Below are positions 37,335 to 48,740 of a stretch of DNA of 64,000 nucleotides, in pieces (position 1 is the stretch's first letter; the number at the start of each line of letters is the position of its first letter). The notes beneath the pieces are model-generated. The model ran no database searches, was not told where the DNA came from, and saw nothing but the letters and a program-made list of their open reading frames with translations. The stretch spans positions 18,913,554 through 18,977,553 of the forward strand of contig CM039515.1 in NCBI GenBank assembly GCA_022432975.1. The letters are read 5' to 3'. A program made the translations under genes and the position numbers. This DNA is from Begonia masoniana (Eukaryota > Streptophyta > Magnoliopsida > Cucurbitales > Begoniaceae).

Positions 37335-38103
37335 CTAATTGTTATCGTACCAGAACTGCTTCTGGAGATAAGCTATGGTGTTCTTGTCAACCTGGAAAGC
37401 CTTCGTAAGAACATCAGGAGAAATCGGAGGAGTCGACCCAAACACAGCATTTGCAATCGTAATAACTCCTGGGTTTTGGCTACTCAGCCCAGCAAAAGCC
37501 AAAGCATTTGTGTATCCAACGTTGAGTTGAAAATGGATGAGTCCCACCGGAAAAACAAAGACGTCTCCTTTGTTTAAAACTTTGGTGAAGAGACGGTTTT
37601 GATTGTTTTGGAGGTTGGACGTGACGAATCCGACGAGAAGTTTGCCTTCAACGACGAAGAGGATCTCGGAGGCGCGAGGGTGGGTGTGCGGTGGGTTCTG
37701 ACCACCCGGAGCGTAGTCGATTCGAGCGAGGGATATGCCGAGCGTGTTGAGTCCCGGCAGATTGTTGATGTTCACGGCGGTGACTTTTGAGCCGACGGGG
37801 TTAGATGTGTTTCCGGGCTGGTCGAGGCCGGAGTAGAAGAAGTCATCAGCAATGACATAGTTTGGGTTCTTACAAAATTTTCCATTGACAAACACTGCAA
37901 AGAAAACAAACAGAAGTTAAGCAAATGAACCATCGTCAGGTTTTGAGTTATCATGAGAGAAAGAGTGTAAAACCTCTTGGGTCTGTCTCGTTAATGGCGA
38001 CGCAGAAGTCCTGAAGAGAACCAGGGTCGTTAGCTGAAGTAGTAATGGAGAAAGATAAAGCCAGCAGGGCAAAAACTGAAAGAAGCTGAATCATCTTCTC
38101 CAT
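37335..38103 (-). CDS. Germin-like protein (cupin), copy 2
   Basis: Exons 38,103-37,974 and 37,894-37,335, with a 79-bp GT-AG intron at the same place as in copy 1; 229 residues. Same signal peptide layout, Cys34/Cys51 pair, cupin box 1 (HTHPRASE; His113, His115, Glu120) and box 2 (GLIHFQ; His164). Differences from copy 1: Leu6 to Gln, Pro9 to Ser, Asp25 to Asn, Lys43 to Arg, Phe64 to Tyr, Lys69 to Gln and Ala125 to Val. Five lie in the leader or N-terminal arm, one just after it, and one (Ala125) in the barrel near box 1; none is a metal ligand. Predicted secreted Mn-binding cell-wall protein; exact activity unknown. Frame, splice sites and TATA box are intact, so it is probably expressed despite heavy transposon load on both sides. 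Confidence 0.95.
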
Positions 38104-38176
38104 TGTTGAACGAAGCTCTCTCTACGAATACTCGTTTGTGTTACAAGGGTGAGATATCTTGCTATCCACATTTACC

Positions 38177-38185
38177 TATTTATAG
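38177..38185 (-). promoter_or_regulatory. TATA box of GLP gene 2
   Basis: Minus-strand ctataaata, 74 bp upstream of the ATG, as in copy 1. The sequence upstream to about 38,440 remains colinear with copy 1. Confidence 0.75.
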
Positions 38186-38439
38186 CTATCAACAGCGGTG
38201 AACCAGTCTCTTTTTCTCTCTCTACGACTGGCTTCTCTCTCTAACCAAGGGGGAAGAACTGGTAAGTCTTGGCAGATCTTTTTTTATTGTTTTGGTCGTA
38301 AGATTGGATGAAAGTTTCCATACCTGAAAGCGTCGCTCCTATTACATTTCGGGTTGTTTGATTTCTGGGTAGAAAATCGAGTATCAGACTTTTTCAGCTC
38401 GTAGAAATTAGCCTTTTATAATGGGTAAAATCCAAAATA

Positions 38440-39454
38440 CCCCCATTGAAAAAATCTTAAAACAAAAAGTCTTCGCAGTCAAAATTTTGAACTATCGAAA
38501 ACTCTAAAAAAAATTTCGACGGAGCGCCGCATGCCCCCCAAATTGTACTTCGGGGGGCCGAATCCAAATCGCGGCCCCCCGCATGGCGGTATACGAAGAC
38601 ACGTGGGGGGCCGCCTAAAACTTACATCCCCTTGCGTTCCACGGGGGAAGATGCGGAGGTCTCTGGCCCTCGCGCACGTGCGCTGCATGCGGACACATGC
38701 GGGGGGCCGCACCACGTATCCAACCCACCGCATTATACAATGTTTGACGCGGGAGGATTCGATCACCCTAGCATGTGCAATGCACGTGAATCAACTTCTT
38801 TGCTCCGCAAATCCGACTCGCCCCCCGCATTTCATAGAAAATTTAATGCGGGGGGCCGTAATTTCAAACTCGGGCCCCCGAGTCTTTGCATGGGGCCGCA
38901 AATCTCCCTTGGCCCCCCGCATTCTTATCCACATATCAATTGTTAATCTGTCGATGTGGGGGGGGGGGGGGGGGGGTTGCAAATAGAATTCTCGGTCCCC
39001 CAAAATCCCATCTACATATCAATAATTGATCTGTGGATGAGAACGCGAGGGGCCGCATCAGATTCGCGGCCCCACGAACTTCCATCCATAGATCAATAAT
39101 TGATCTGTGGATGGGAACGCGAGGGGCCGCATCAGATTCGAGGCCCCCCAAAATCCCATCCACATATCAGTAATTGATCTGTGGATAGGAACGCGAGGGG
39201 CCGCATCAGATTCGCGGCCCCCCGAACTCCATCCACAGATCAATAATTGATCTATGGATGGGAATGCAGAGGGTCGAATCATATTCGCGGCCCCCCGCGT
39301 TAATAATTTTCCGCAACATGGGGGACCGCGGTTCTCAATCTGGGGGCAGAACTCTATTATTTAAGAAGCTTTGCCCTCCACTCTCCAAAATCTCTAAAAT
39401 TTCTCACAAATTTTTTCTTTGCGCAGAAAAATTTTCTCTGTTTTAGCAAGGACG
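38440..39454 (+). repeat. GC-rich palindromic 5' region of MULE (block 2, first copy)
   Basis: Equivalent of 8,400-9,340. ggggggcc/ggcccccc pairs up to about 38,900, an 18-base G run (about 38,957-38,974), about 3.5 diverged 75-bp palindromic units (39,005-39,260), then the AT-rich promoter-like stretch (attatttaagaagc, about 39,355) ahead of the MULE start at 39,455. Non-coding; open frames over it are compositional. Confidence 0.65.
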
Positions 39455-39690
39455 ATGCATTCTGATCCAAATAGATGGTTTGAATTAGACGATGAAGTAG
39501 ATAGTGATGCCGATATGAATTGGTATTCGGACGAGACTCCTACATATGGTGATGATGGCTCAGATGAAAATGAACAAATACCTGTGTGTTCGATATCCAG
39601 AACTCTAGACGATCAGCTTCGAACACCGATTTTCTCGGACGATGATGAGATTGAAAGCGTACAGGTAATTGAAGAAATTTGAATGGAATT
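39455..39690 (+). pseudogene. MULE transposase N-terminal fragment (extra copy)
   Basis: Opens with MHSDPNRWFELDDEVDSDAD and reads through YGDDGSDENEQIPVCS to a stop at about 39,680, then the 75-bp satellite begins within 15 bases. Equals the N-terminus of the copy at 43,021. Better preserved than copy 1 (Trp at residue 8 rather than a stop). The fragment arose by tandem duplication of the MULE 5' end. Confidence 0.85.
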
Positions 39691-40809
39691 CTCGGCCCCC
39701 CGAAATCCCATCCACATATCAATTATTGATCTATGGATGGAAACGCGAGGGGCTGCATCAGATTCGCCGGTCCCCTGAAATCCCATCCACAGATCAATAA
39801 TTGATTTGTGGATGGGAACGCGAGGGGCCGCATCAGATTCGCCGGTCCCCTGAAATCCCATCCACAGATCAATAATTGATCTGTGGATGGGAACGCGAGG
39901 GGCCGCATCAGATTCGCCGGTCCCCTGAAATCCCATCCACAGATCAATAATTGATCTGTGGATGGGAACGCGAGGGGCCGCATCAGATTCGCCGGTCCCC
40001 TGAAATCCCATCCACAGATCAATAATTGATCTGTGGATGGGAACGCGAGGGGCCGCATCAGATTCGCCGGTCCCCTGAAATCCCATCCACAGATCAATAA
40101 TTGATCTGTGGATGGGAACGCGAGGGGCCGCATCAGATTCGCCGGTCCCCTGAAATCCCATCCACAGATCAATAATTGATCTGTGGATGGGAACGCGAGG
40201 GGCCGCATCAGATTCGCCGGTCCCCTGAAATCCCATCCACAGATCAATAATTGATCTGTGGATGGGAACGCGAGGGGCCGCATCAGATTCGCCGGTCCCC
40301 TGAAATCCCATCCACAGATCAATAATTGATCTGTGGATGGGAACGCGAGGGGCCGCATCAGATTCGCCGGTCCCCTGAAATCCCATCCACAGATCAATAA
40401 TTGATCTGTGGATGGGAACGCGAGGGGCCGCATCAGATTCGCCGGTCCCCTGAAATCCCATCCACAGATCAATAATTGATCTGTGGATGGGAACGCGAGG
40501 GGCCGCATCAGATTCGCCGGTCCCCTGAAATCCCATCCACAGATCAATAATTGATCTGTGGATGGGAACGCGAGGGGCCGCATCAGATTCGCCGGTCCCC
40601 TGAAATCCCATCCACAGATCAATAATTGATCTGTGGATGGGAACGCGAGGGGCCGCATCAGATTCGCCGGTCCCCTGAAATCCCATCCACAGATCAATAA
40701 TTGATCTGTGGATGGGAACGCGAGGGGCTGCATCAGATTCGCCGGTCCCCTGAAATCCCATCCACAGATCAATAATTGATTTGTGGATGGGAACGCGAGG
40801 GGCCGCATT
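39691..40809. repeat. 75-bp palindromic tandem repeat (satellite-like array)
   Basis: About 15 units with exact 75-bp period; gccggtcccc recurs at 39,766 + 75n for 14 occurrences. Each unit has a perfect 16-bp inverted repeat around a single base (ccatccacagatcaat / attgatctgtggatgg). Inner units look identical. Because 75 is a multiple of three and no stop falls in some frames, minus-strand frames of over 350 codons cross it (25-residue repeat GESDAAPRVPIHRSIIDLWM...). These are not taken as genes. Diverged forms of the unit occur at 8,940-9,200, 39,005-39,260 and 42,766-42,850. The array is cut on the right by a solo LTR. Confidence 0.95.
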
Positions 40810-42765
40810 TGTAACACCCGGTTCTATTGAACCAATCCTCAATTCTTTTTAAATTAATGGCACACTTTTATGGCAATAATAAAAGTAGGGTTAGTGGATG
40901 ACTAGGCTAGGGCATAAGAGTAATTGGGAATTTAAAAGTGGATAACGTATTTAAGGAAAGAGGTTTTGGGTTTAATGCACTGTAGCCGCCACCATTCCCT
41001 ATTTTCTCTCTTTCGGTCTTCAGCTCGAGCTGCAGAGCTCTCTAGGCGATTCCCTTACCTGATTCTCCTTTAACCTAGGTGAGCTCAACTCGTTTTTCTT
41101 GCGATTTTAGCAGTTAGATAGCTGAGGAAGTACAATGTGAGAAGTTTTGAGGAATACTGTGATTGTGAGTAGCTTTGGGTTTTGGTGATAAATGGGAATG
41201 CACGGGTAACAGGGTTTCAAACTTATTTCCACAAACTTCTGATTGACTCTTGGTAAAGATTAGTAAATGTTTGATTAATGTACTGTTATGACTTTAGGTG
41301 AGCGAGCTTCTAAAGCAGCTTACAGCCGAGTGATTTCCAGGAAGCCAGGTAAGTTAAGTATATTTTTGCCTTCGGGCCTACATCATAAAACAGTAGGTTT
41401 CTGCATGTTGAATGTCTGTAGTTTGGTCATGCATTATGTTTTGAAAGAATACGAAAATGAATTTACATGGAATGTATGGTAAGGCATGAACAGAACGTGT
41501 TATGATAGCTATTAAGGGAACTAATCCACCCCTTAATTGATGAAGTGGATTTATGACATTGGGAGAGTTGATTCCACTCCCAAGGAAATTTGGGGATCAT
41601 GATAGCTATTAAGGAAATTAATCCGCCCCTTAATTGATGAAGAGGATTTATGACTTTGGGAGAATTGATCTCACTCCCAATGGAACATTGAGATCAGAAT
41701 TACGATGAACGTGAATGTAACTGAGCTGAGAAAGTAGAAACTGCATGTTTAGGAATTTATGTTTCAGCATTCCATTTCATTACTGCTTTACTTACTTAGC
41801 ATTAGGCTAATAGATGAGTTTTGTGATGTAGGTGAAAAAGTGACTGAAGCTGTATTTCCTGAGCCTGTTGAGGACTAGGCTGGTTGGGGGAGCGCGTTCA
41901 TGTCTCGATCTGGTAAACTGATGAGGCGGATTAACTGATGTCTGTAGGTTTGAAGGTTCAGTTGACGATGATTAAATTTAAGGATGCTGGGTTTTAGTGA
42001 CAGTAGTAGTTTTGGATGTTTTGGATACAATTTGAGGCTTCTTCTAATAATGATACTTTGTTAGTTCTTTTTAAAGTGGTCTTTACTAAATTTTGGAGTA
42101 ATACACAGATTTAAGTAGTTTTGAAAAATTTTAGTAAAATGCTCAGGTTCCTTGGTAGTCGGAATTCTCTGTGTTTAGAGTGAAATTTGTTGCTGTGCTG
42201 AGTTGTTGTTTCTGTTGTCTGTCAGAAGACGTTGTCTACCGGTAGATGTTAGATGGGTAAATTGTCCAGCTGACATCATCGGAAGATGTCTTCAGTAAAA
42301 GTCATTGGAAGATGTCTTCAGTAAAAACCATCGGATGATGTCTTCAGTAAAAGCCATCGGATGATGTCTTCAGTAAAAGATATCGGTAGATGTGTATGAT
42401 AAGTTTTGTCATTTAGTGATTGGCGGATGTCGTGTATTAAACCTATCGGAAGACGTGGGAAGTAATTTGTCGTTTAGTGATCGGATGATGTACTCTGTTT
42501 TGTTTTGTGATTAAAAGACTCTCTTCTGTCGTTTAGTGACTGGACGACGTGGTCGGTTTTCTCTTCCTCTTTCAACCGACTGCCTTGAATATTTTTAATT
42601 ATTTAATAAAGATTAATTTTATACGATGATTTTCTGCTGCAAGTTTTAACGTTTCAAAAGTCAAACTTTGACCATCAAATAAAATTTTAAAGTTTTTATA
42701 AAGTCTCACAGTTTGGGTTAGCGTCTTGAGTAACGAACTGGGTTCTGATAATTCGGGGCGTTACA
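40810..42765 (+). mobile_element. Solo LTR, element-A-related family
   Basis: 1,956 bp, tgtaacacccgg ... ggggcgttaca, flanked by gcatt at 40,805-40,809 and 42,766-42,770. Shares with LTR A the two hairpin units (41,510-41,690), the phrase tgccttcgggcctacatcat and a donor-like CAG|GTAAGT at 41,346-41,353. Inserted in the last 75-bp unit. A solo LTR is the product of recombination between the two LTRs of a former full element. Confidence 0.95.
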
Positions 42766-42770
42766 GCATT

Positions 42771-43020
42771 AGATTCGCGGCCCCACAAACTCCCATCCAC
42801 AGATCAATAATTGATCTATGGATGGGAACGCGGAGGGCCGAATCATATTTGCGGCCCCCCACGTTAATAATTTTCTGCAACGCGGGGGGCCGCGGTTCTC
42901 AATCTGGGGCCGAACTCCTTTATTATTTAAGGAGCTCCGCCCTCAACTCTTCAAAATCTCTGAAATTTCTCACAAATTTTTTCTTTGTGCAAACGAATTT
43001 TCTCTATTTTAGCAAGGACG
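42771..43020 (+). repeat. MULE 5' region (block 2, second copy)
   Basis: Continues the array (palindrome at about 42,790-42,825), then GC-rich and promoter-like sequence (tttattatttaagg, about 42,920) up to the MULE start at 43,021. Parallels 39,190-39,454. Confidence 0.7.
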
Positions 43021-43125
43021 ATGGATTCTGATCCAAATAGATGGTTTGAATTAGACAATGAAGTAGATAGTGATGCCGATATGAATTGGTATTCCGACGA
43101 GACTCTTACATATGGTGATGATGGC

Positions 43126-44578
43126 TGATAACTCTTAAATTAGAGTTATTTTATACTATTTTTAATTGATAGAACTTACATGATTTGAATGAATGTAGGA
43201 AGAAATTGGTAAAATTTACTATAATTGCTGCAGGATGCTGCAGCATCAAGAGATTGGTTGAATTTAAATTATTTCATGCATATTCTCTAATAAAAGCATA
43301 TTATTATCACAAATTCGAATTTTGTATTATATTATTTGAATGCACATTTATTAGCAAAAAAATACAAAAGGAAAGATTGGTGCTTTAATAGAGAAGCAAA
43401 ATTAAAAGTAATGAAGATTATGGAAATCTCGAAGAGAGAGAGAATAAATCAATGAAGGAGATTATTTTACCAAAAATAAAGAATGGAAATCAAGGAAGAG
43501 GAGAAAATTTTGGCTAAACAATCACTCAGAATCGGAAGAGAGAGAAAGGAGGCTATAAAATCAATGAATAGAACAATTAAAGGGGAGATCTGGAGAGAGA
43601 TGAAGACAAGCAAAATAGGGAGAGGAGAAAAATAAAAGCAGATCTGAAAGTGGGACTAGAAGCTAGGGACAAAGACCTAGGGGAAGTCACCCTGAAGGTC
43701 TGGAGAAGAAGAAGACCTGACAATCTGGAGAAGAGGAACTAAAGAGCAAGAAGACCAAAAAGGACGATTGGAAGGCGGAAGATAGTGACTACAGATTCAA
43801 CTTGTACCAGATTTAACTTCTACAATTTTCTTCTTCTACTTTTTATTGTTTTATGAATATTTTTAATTTGGATTATATTATTATGATTTTAGGCTAGTTC
43901 TTTTTATCTTGGTTAGGAGAGAAAGTACTCATTATATGTTTTTATCTTGATCTATGGATGTTACGTATTTTTCACCAAACAATTTCTCATGATTTTTATT
44001 GCATAAATTGAATTGTGTCGATAGACAAATTTGATTTTACATATTCCTATTGTATCGATAGGTAAATAGGAATTGAAGATGCATGAGTAATTAAATAAAT
44101 TAAAATTGTTGCAAAGTAGCTAACATTAATTTATTTAGAGTTAAAAATAGGTTTACATAAAAATTCAGATTAAGTTTTTACCTTTTCAAAGCTGAAAAGA
44201 AATTCTGAAATGAATTTAACTAGGCAATTCGACAGAACCTTAGAAAAATTATTAGTTATTGCTATTCTGTGATCAATGGTGTAGAATTCTCGTAGCATCA
44301 ATAGTAAAATACATGTAATGAGTAAATCAACCCTAACCAAGGCTTTTACCATATTTATCTCTCTAATTCATTTCAAATTGAGTTTTTATTAATTCTGCGT
44401 AATTTTATTTTATTATTCCTTGTCACTCATCTATATTCAATTTTTCATTTTCATTTTTATAGAATTTTATAGCAAAATTATTTTGATTAAGAATATCCTC
44501 GTGGGATCGACTTTTACTTACTTTATTACTTCGTTAGTGACACGTGCACTTGCGTTAGGGTGTATAAAATCACTAACA
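43126..44578 (+). mobile_element. Solo LTR, possible Tat-type gypsy lineage
   Basis: 1,453 bp, tgataactct ... atcactaaca, flanked by atggc at 43,121-43,125 and 44,579-44,583. Near the right end, ctcgtgggatcgactttta and gacacgtgcacttgcg resemble the ends of LTRs of the Tat/Ogre group; that is recall, not alignment. Small frames inside have no recognisable product. Orientation is taken from that right end. Confidence 0.9.
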
Positions 44579-47500
44579 ATGGCTCAGATTGAAATGAACA
44601 AATACATGTGTGTTTGACATCCAGAACTCTAGACGATCAGCTTCGAACACCGGTTATCTCGGATGATGACGAGGTTGAAAGCGTAGAGGTATGTGAAGAA
44701 ATTCGAATGGAGTTTTTTGTGACTAGATAATATGCATCTTTAAGAGATCTTAAAGATGAAATAAAAAATTATTATATAAAACATGAATTAGGTATATAGT
44801 ATTCACTAAAAGTGAAAAGATCCGATTAACGGCTAAGTGTTCAGAAGGGTGTGAGTGGCGTTTGCATGCCTCACAGAAGCAAGATAAGCTTACTTATCCA
44901 TTAAAGACTTTGGTCAATACTCATAGTTGTGCGAGGATAATTGAGAATAGATACGTTAGTGCAAAATGAGTGGCACATCGTTATCTGCCTAGGTTTAAAA
45001 GTCACCCTAGGTGGGACATATCTTTCATTGTGGAGACAGTGAGGATGGATTACAGAACTCACATTACACTTAGTCTTGCCAGAAGAGCAAGAAACTTAGC
45101 TCTTACACTTAATGAAAGCAAGAACAACGAACAGTACAAGTTAGTGTGGTCGTACAAAGCACAAATACATAGAACAAATCTGGGGAGCACTTTTGAAGTG
45201 CATAGTTACGATACGGGGAGCACATTAGTGTGCCAAAGAGTGTATATGTGATTGGCCGCTTGCAAGGCGGGTTTGCTACATTTTGGTCGCCCTATTATCT
45301 GTTTGGATGACTGTCACCTCAAGGGCTCGTGTCCCTGACAATTACTCACAGCTATTAGTATTGATACGAACGATGAAATATATTCCGTTGCTGTTGTCAA
45401 TGTCAAAAAAGAGACCGAAAAACATGGACGTGGTTTTTGAAACTTTTAAAGGTAGACCTATACACTGAATTTGGAGTCGGATGAACTATTGTTTCAGATT
45501 GACAAAAGGTATATTGTTTAATTAAATTATTTGTAGTGTAATTAAAGTGTGTAACTAACTTTGTTTTAATATCAGGGGTTGAGGAATATTGTGGACGAGA
45601 AATTTAAAAAGTCGAACACTACTTCTGCCTCCAGCACATGTACGCAAACTTTAAAGGGCAGTTTCGGGGGAGAGCATACAGAGAGGCGATGTGAAAGGCA
45701 GTCAGGGCACCCACAAGACGTCATTTCAAATTAGAAATGAGAAAATTACATGAGCTTAGCCCGACTGCCCATGAATGACTTCGAGGAGAAGAACCTAGAT
45801 ATTTTGCTTGTCATGCCTTCTTTCCGATTTCCAAGTGCGAAATTGGCTTAAATAATTTGTGCGAGTCATTCAATACACTTATATTGCATGCTAGGGACAA
45901 ACCGATCCTCACCATGTTCGAGACGATCTGAATGTACATGATGACTCGCATTGTTAAAAAATTTGAGAAGATAGCTCAATTAACGACTCTCCTGTGTCCC
46001 CAAATATATAAAAAACTTGGCAAGCTAGTAGATGCAGCTAGAAATTGGAGCCTTGCACTTGGGGGAGGTTCATGATTTCAGGTGAGCAACGGCAACGAAC
46101 AATTCATTGTCGACTGCACCAGGTGGACGCTTACTGGAATCCCTTGTGTCCATGCTATTTCATGTATCTATTTCTTGAGAGTGGAATCAGAAATTTACGT
46201 GCATCAATACTATCGCCGGGTGATTTTCCTCCAGATGTACTCCAATTTTATTCAACTCGTGAACAGCCAATTAATTTGGCCGGATGCGCCAGGTAGGGGG
46301 AACTCTTCCAGCCCAAAAGATATAGCCAACCTGATATGCCCAAGAAGACAAGAGTGCGAGATGTCGATAAGCTGTCAAGTTCGGCAGCTAGTAGGTAGAA
46401 TTCAAAGATGTCGTGTGGTATATGTCGGCAGTATAGGCATAATAGTCGCACTTGTCCTAACCGAGGATACACTTCAGGCACAGCTGCTTCGCAAGACACG
46501 TTTATGGGTTTGTAACACCCGGCATTTTTTGGCCATGAAATTATCCCTTGAATTATCGATTGGGATTATTTCACTATTAATATAGTGAATATTTTATCGA
46601 ACTTGAGGGAGAAACCAAGCTGAGGTGTAACCGAAACAACGAACTAAATAACAATTTAGTTGGAAACCAAAGAGGGGCAATTTAGGAAGCAATTAAGGTT
46701 GGTGGAAGTAAACTAATGGAGGATTGACATTTGGCAACTTGTTGAAGAAGACAAGCATTCTCTCTCCCTTTGTGCCTTCTTCTCTCTCTGCTACGTGAAA
46801 ACCTTGCATTTTTCCCATCTTCTCTTCTATGTATTCTCTCTTCTTCTCTTTATTTTTAGTTTCTTCTCCAAGCGACAGAACTCCTTTCCTCCGTTTCTTC
46901 CATTTTCTTCGATCAAGGTTTGAGGCGCATAGAGGTAACACGATCAAGGCTCGCAAACTCTACAGTAAAGGTAAACGTCTACTAAAGCTAACATTTTGGA
47001 TAAGTTAAAAAGTGAGTTTTTACCGAAGTTTAGGGTTTCGGTATTTGTGAAAACTCACTGTTTTTGGATGAAAACACGTTGTTGTTTTCTAAGGATTTGA
47101 AAGATGCTGCTGTTGATTTCTAACAGCTTATTAGTTAGCATTTGTAGCGTGTTTTAAATTCTCTACATGCATACTACAGGTCCGAGCATTTCTGACACAT
47201 TCAGAACATCAACGCGACAGCAACCAGGTAAGTTCATGCCGTAGGTTGGCCCTTAAGGCCCTGCAACTTGGAGGTACTAGGAGTATCAGTCCTGTCGGTT
47301 CGTTTTGGGTAGAAAAGTTAGAATAAGTTCTGAGTTGTCTGGTTTTGTTTCACTCTCTATTGTGATATTCTTGTTGCCTGTTATTTTAGGTTCAAGCACC
47401 GTCCATGCATACCCGTTTTTCTGTAAAATCATGTAAACGTTTTATGTACACAGATTTGAAGTTAAGTAAGATAAAACCTGTAATGAATGTATGGTTAAGT

Positions 47501-48317
47501 GTGGACGAGGACTGGCATCCTGTTCTTGTCCTTCTCTGGGACTTAAAAATTTATCCCCGCCAAGGATACCCTGTACCTTGTCCTTCCCTGGGACCCGGCA
47601 AAATTACTAACCAGTGTCATGTCCTGTTATGTTATGTATGTTTATGCGCCAGTTCCTCTATAAGCCTCACTTATACCACCATGTCCAGTGAAACGTAATG
47701 TAATGTAATGTTCATGTATTTGAAAATGTTCATGCATAGCATATGCACACTGCATTTCATGTTCTTACTGAGCTCTAGGCTCATAGATGAACTCCCTGTT
47801 GTAGGTACGGATACTCCAGAGGAGGACCTTGCTCCTCAAGTTGATGAGTAATGGATTGTGGTGGATCGAGCTCATTGGAAATGGTTGCTGCAGTCAGACA
47901 AGATGTATTCCTGTGAGCGTGTATTTTTGAAAGTTAAGCCGAGTCCTGTATAGACTTTGTGTTTTGTTTTAAAACTTCTGTTTTGGTGAACTTGAAATGT
48001 ATGTCAAGTTTCTGTAAAACTTTTGGAAATCTGTATTGATATTCCAAACCTCTGTATTTGACAGTTGAATTCGTTCTGAAGTATTCTGGAATTGTTTGGA
48101 ATATTTTCCGTTAGTCTGCGCATGGATAGTTTCTGGTTTTAGAGCTATCCATGCAGTTTGTTTTCTCGAACCTTTGTCATGTTGTCTGTCATGTTGTCGA
48201 ATATGTTGTTTTAAAACTATGTTTTGAAATCGGGTTTTTAATAAATTTTGAAGTTTTATGCCTTCTGTTGTTATGTCTTCTGTTGATATGTCATCCTGTT
48301 AAATGTTGTCAATCCAG

Positions 48318-48505
48318 TCATCCGCCCAGTTATATGCCTTAGTCATCCGCCCAGTCAAAGTCAATTTAGTCATCCGCCCAGTCAAAGTCAATTCAGTCAT
48401 CCGCCCAGTCAAAGTCAATTCAGTCATCCGCCCAGTCAAAGTCAATTCAGTCATCCGCCCAGTCAAAGTCCAATTTAGTCATCCGCCCCAGTCAATTCAG
48501 TCATC
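48318..48505 (+). repeat. 27-bp tandem repeat inside solo LTR
   Basis: About seven units starting tcatccgcccagtcaaagtc at 48,318, 48,343, 48,370, 48,397, 48,424, 48,451 and 48,479; the core has exact 27-bp spacing. Absent in this form from element B's LTRs, so it expanded in this copy. Confidence 0.9.
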
Positions 48506-48527
48506 GCCCAGTTTAAACCCCGTCTTC

Positions 48528-48740
48528 CGGTTGACGTCACGAAGTCTTCCGCTCAGAAGTCTTCCGCTCAGTGTAAATATGTCTTCCGGCTGACGTCATC
48601 CCAGTTTTCCGCCAGTATAATGCTTATATCTTCCGGTTGACGTCATCCATCTTCCGGCTGACGTCATCTCCCCATCTGATCTCAGTTACCGTCTGTGTCT
48701 TCCGCTTGACGTCACTCGTCTTCCGGTTGACGTCACCACC
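48528..48740. repeat. TGACGTCA cluster in solo LTR
   Basis: Six exact TGACGTCA octamers, each preceded by cttccggt/cttccggc/cttccgct text, matching the array of element B read on its own strand but with fewer units. Confidence 0.85.

Noticed and set aside
39691..40809. CRISPR-like array
   Set aside because: Exact head-to-tail tandem repeat with no unique spacers, in a plant nuclear context.
39613..40842. 409- and 364-codon minus-strand frames as a repeat-protein gene
   Set aside because: They are read-through of a 75-bp tandem repeat and extend into a solo LTR. Other frames are open too, so it is arithmetic, not coding constraint.
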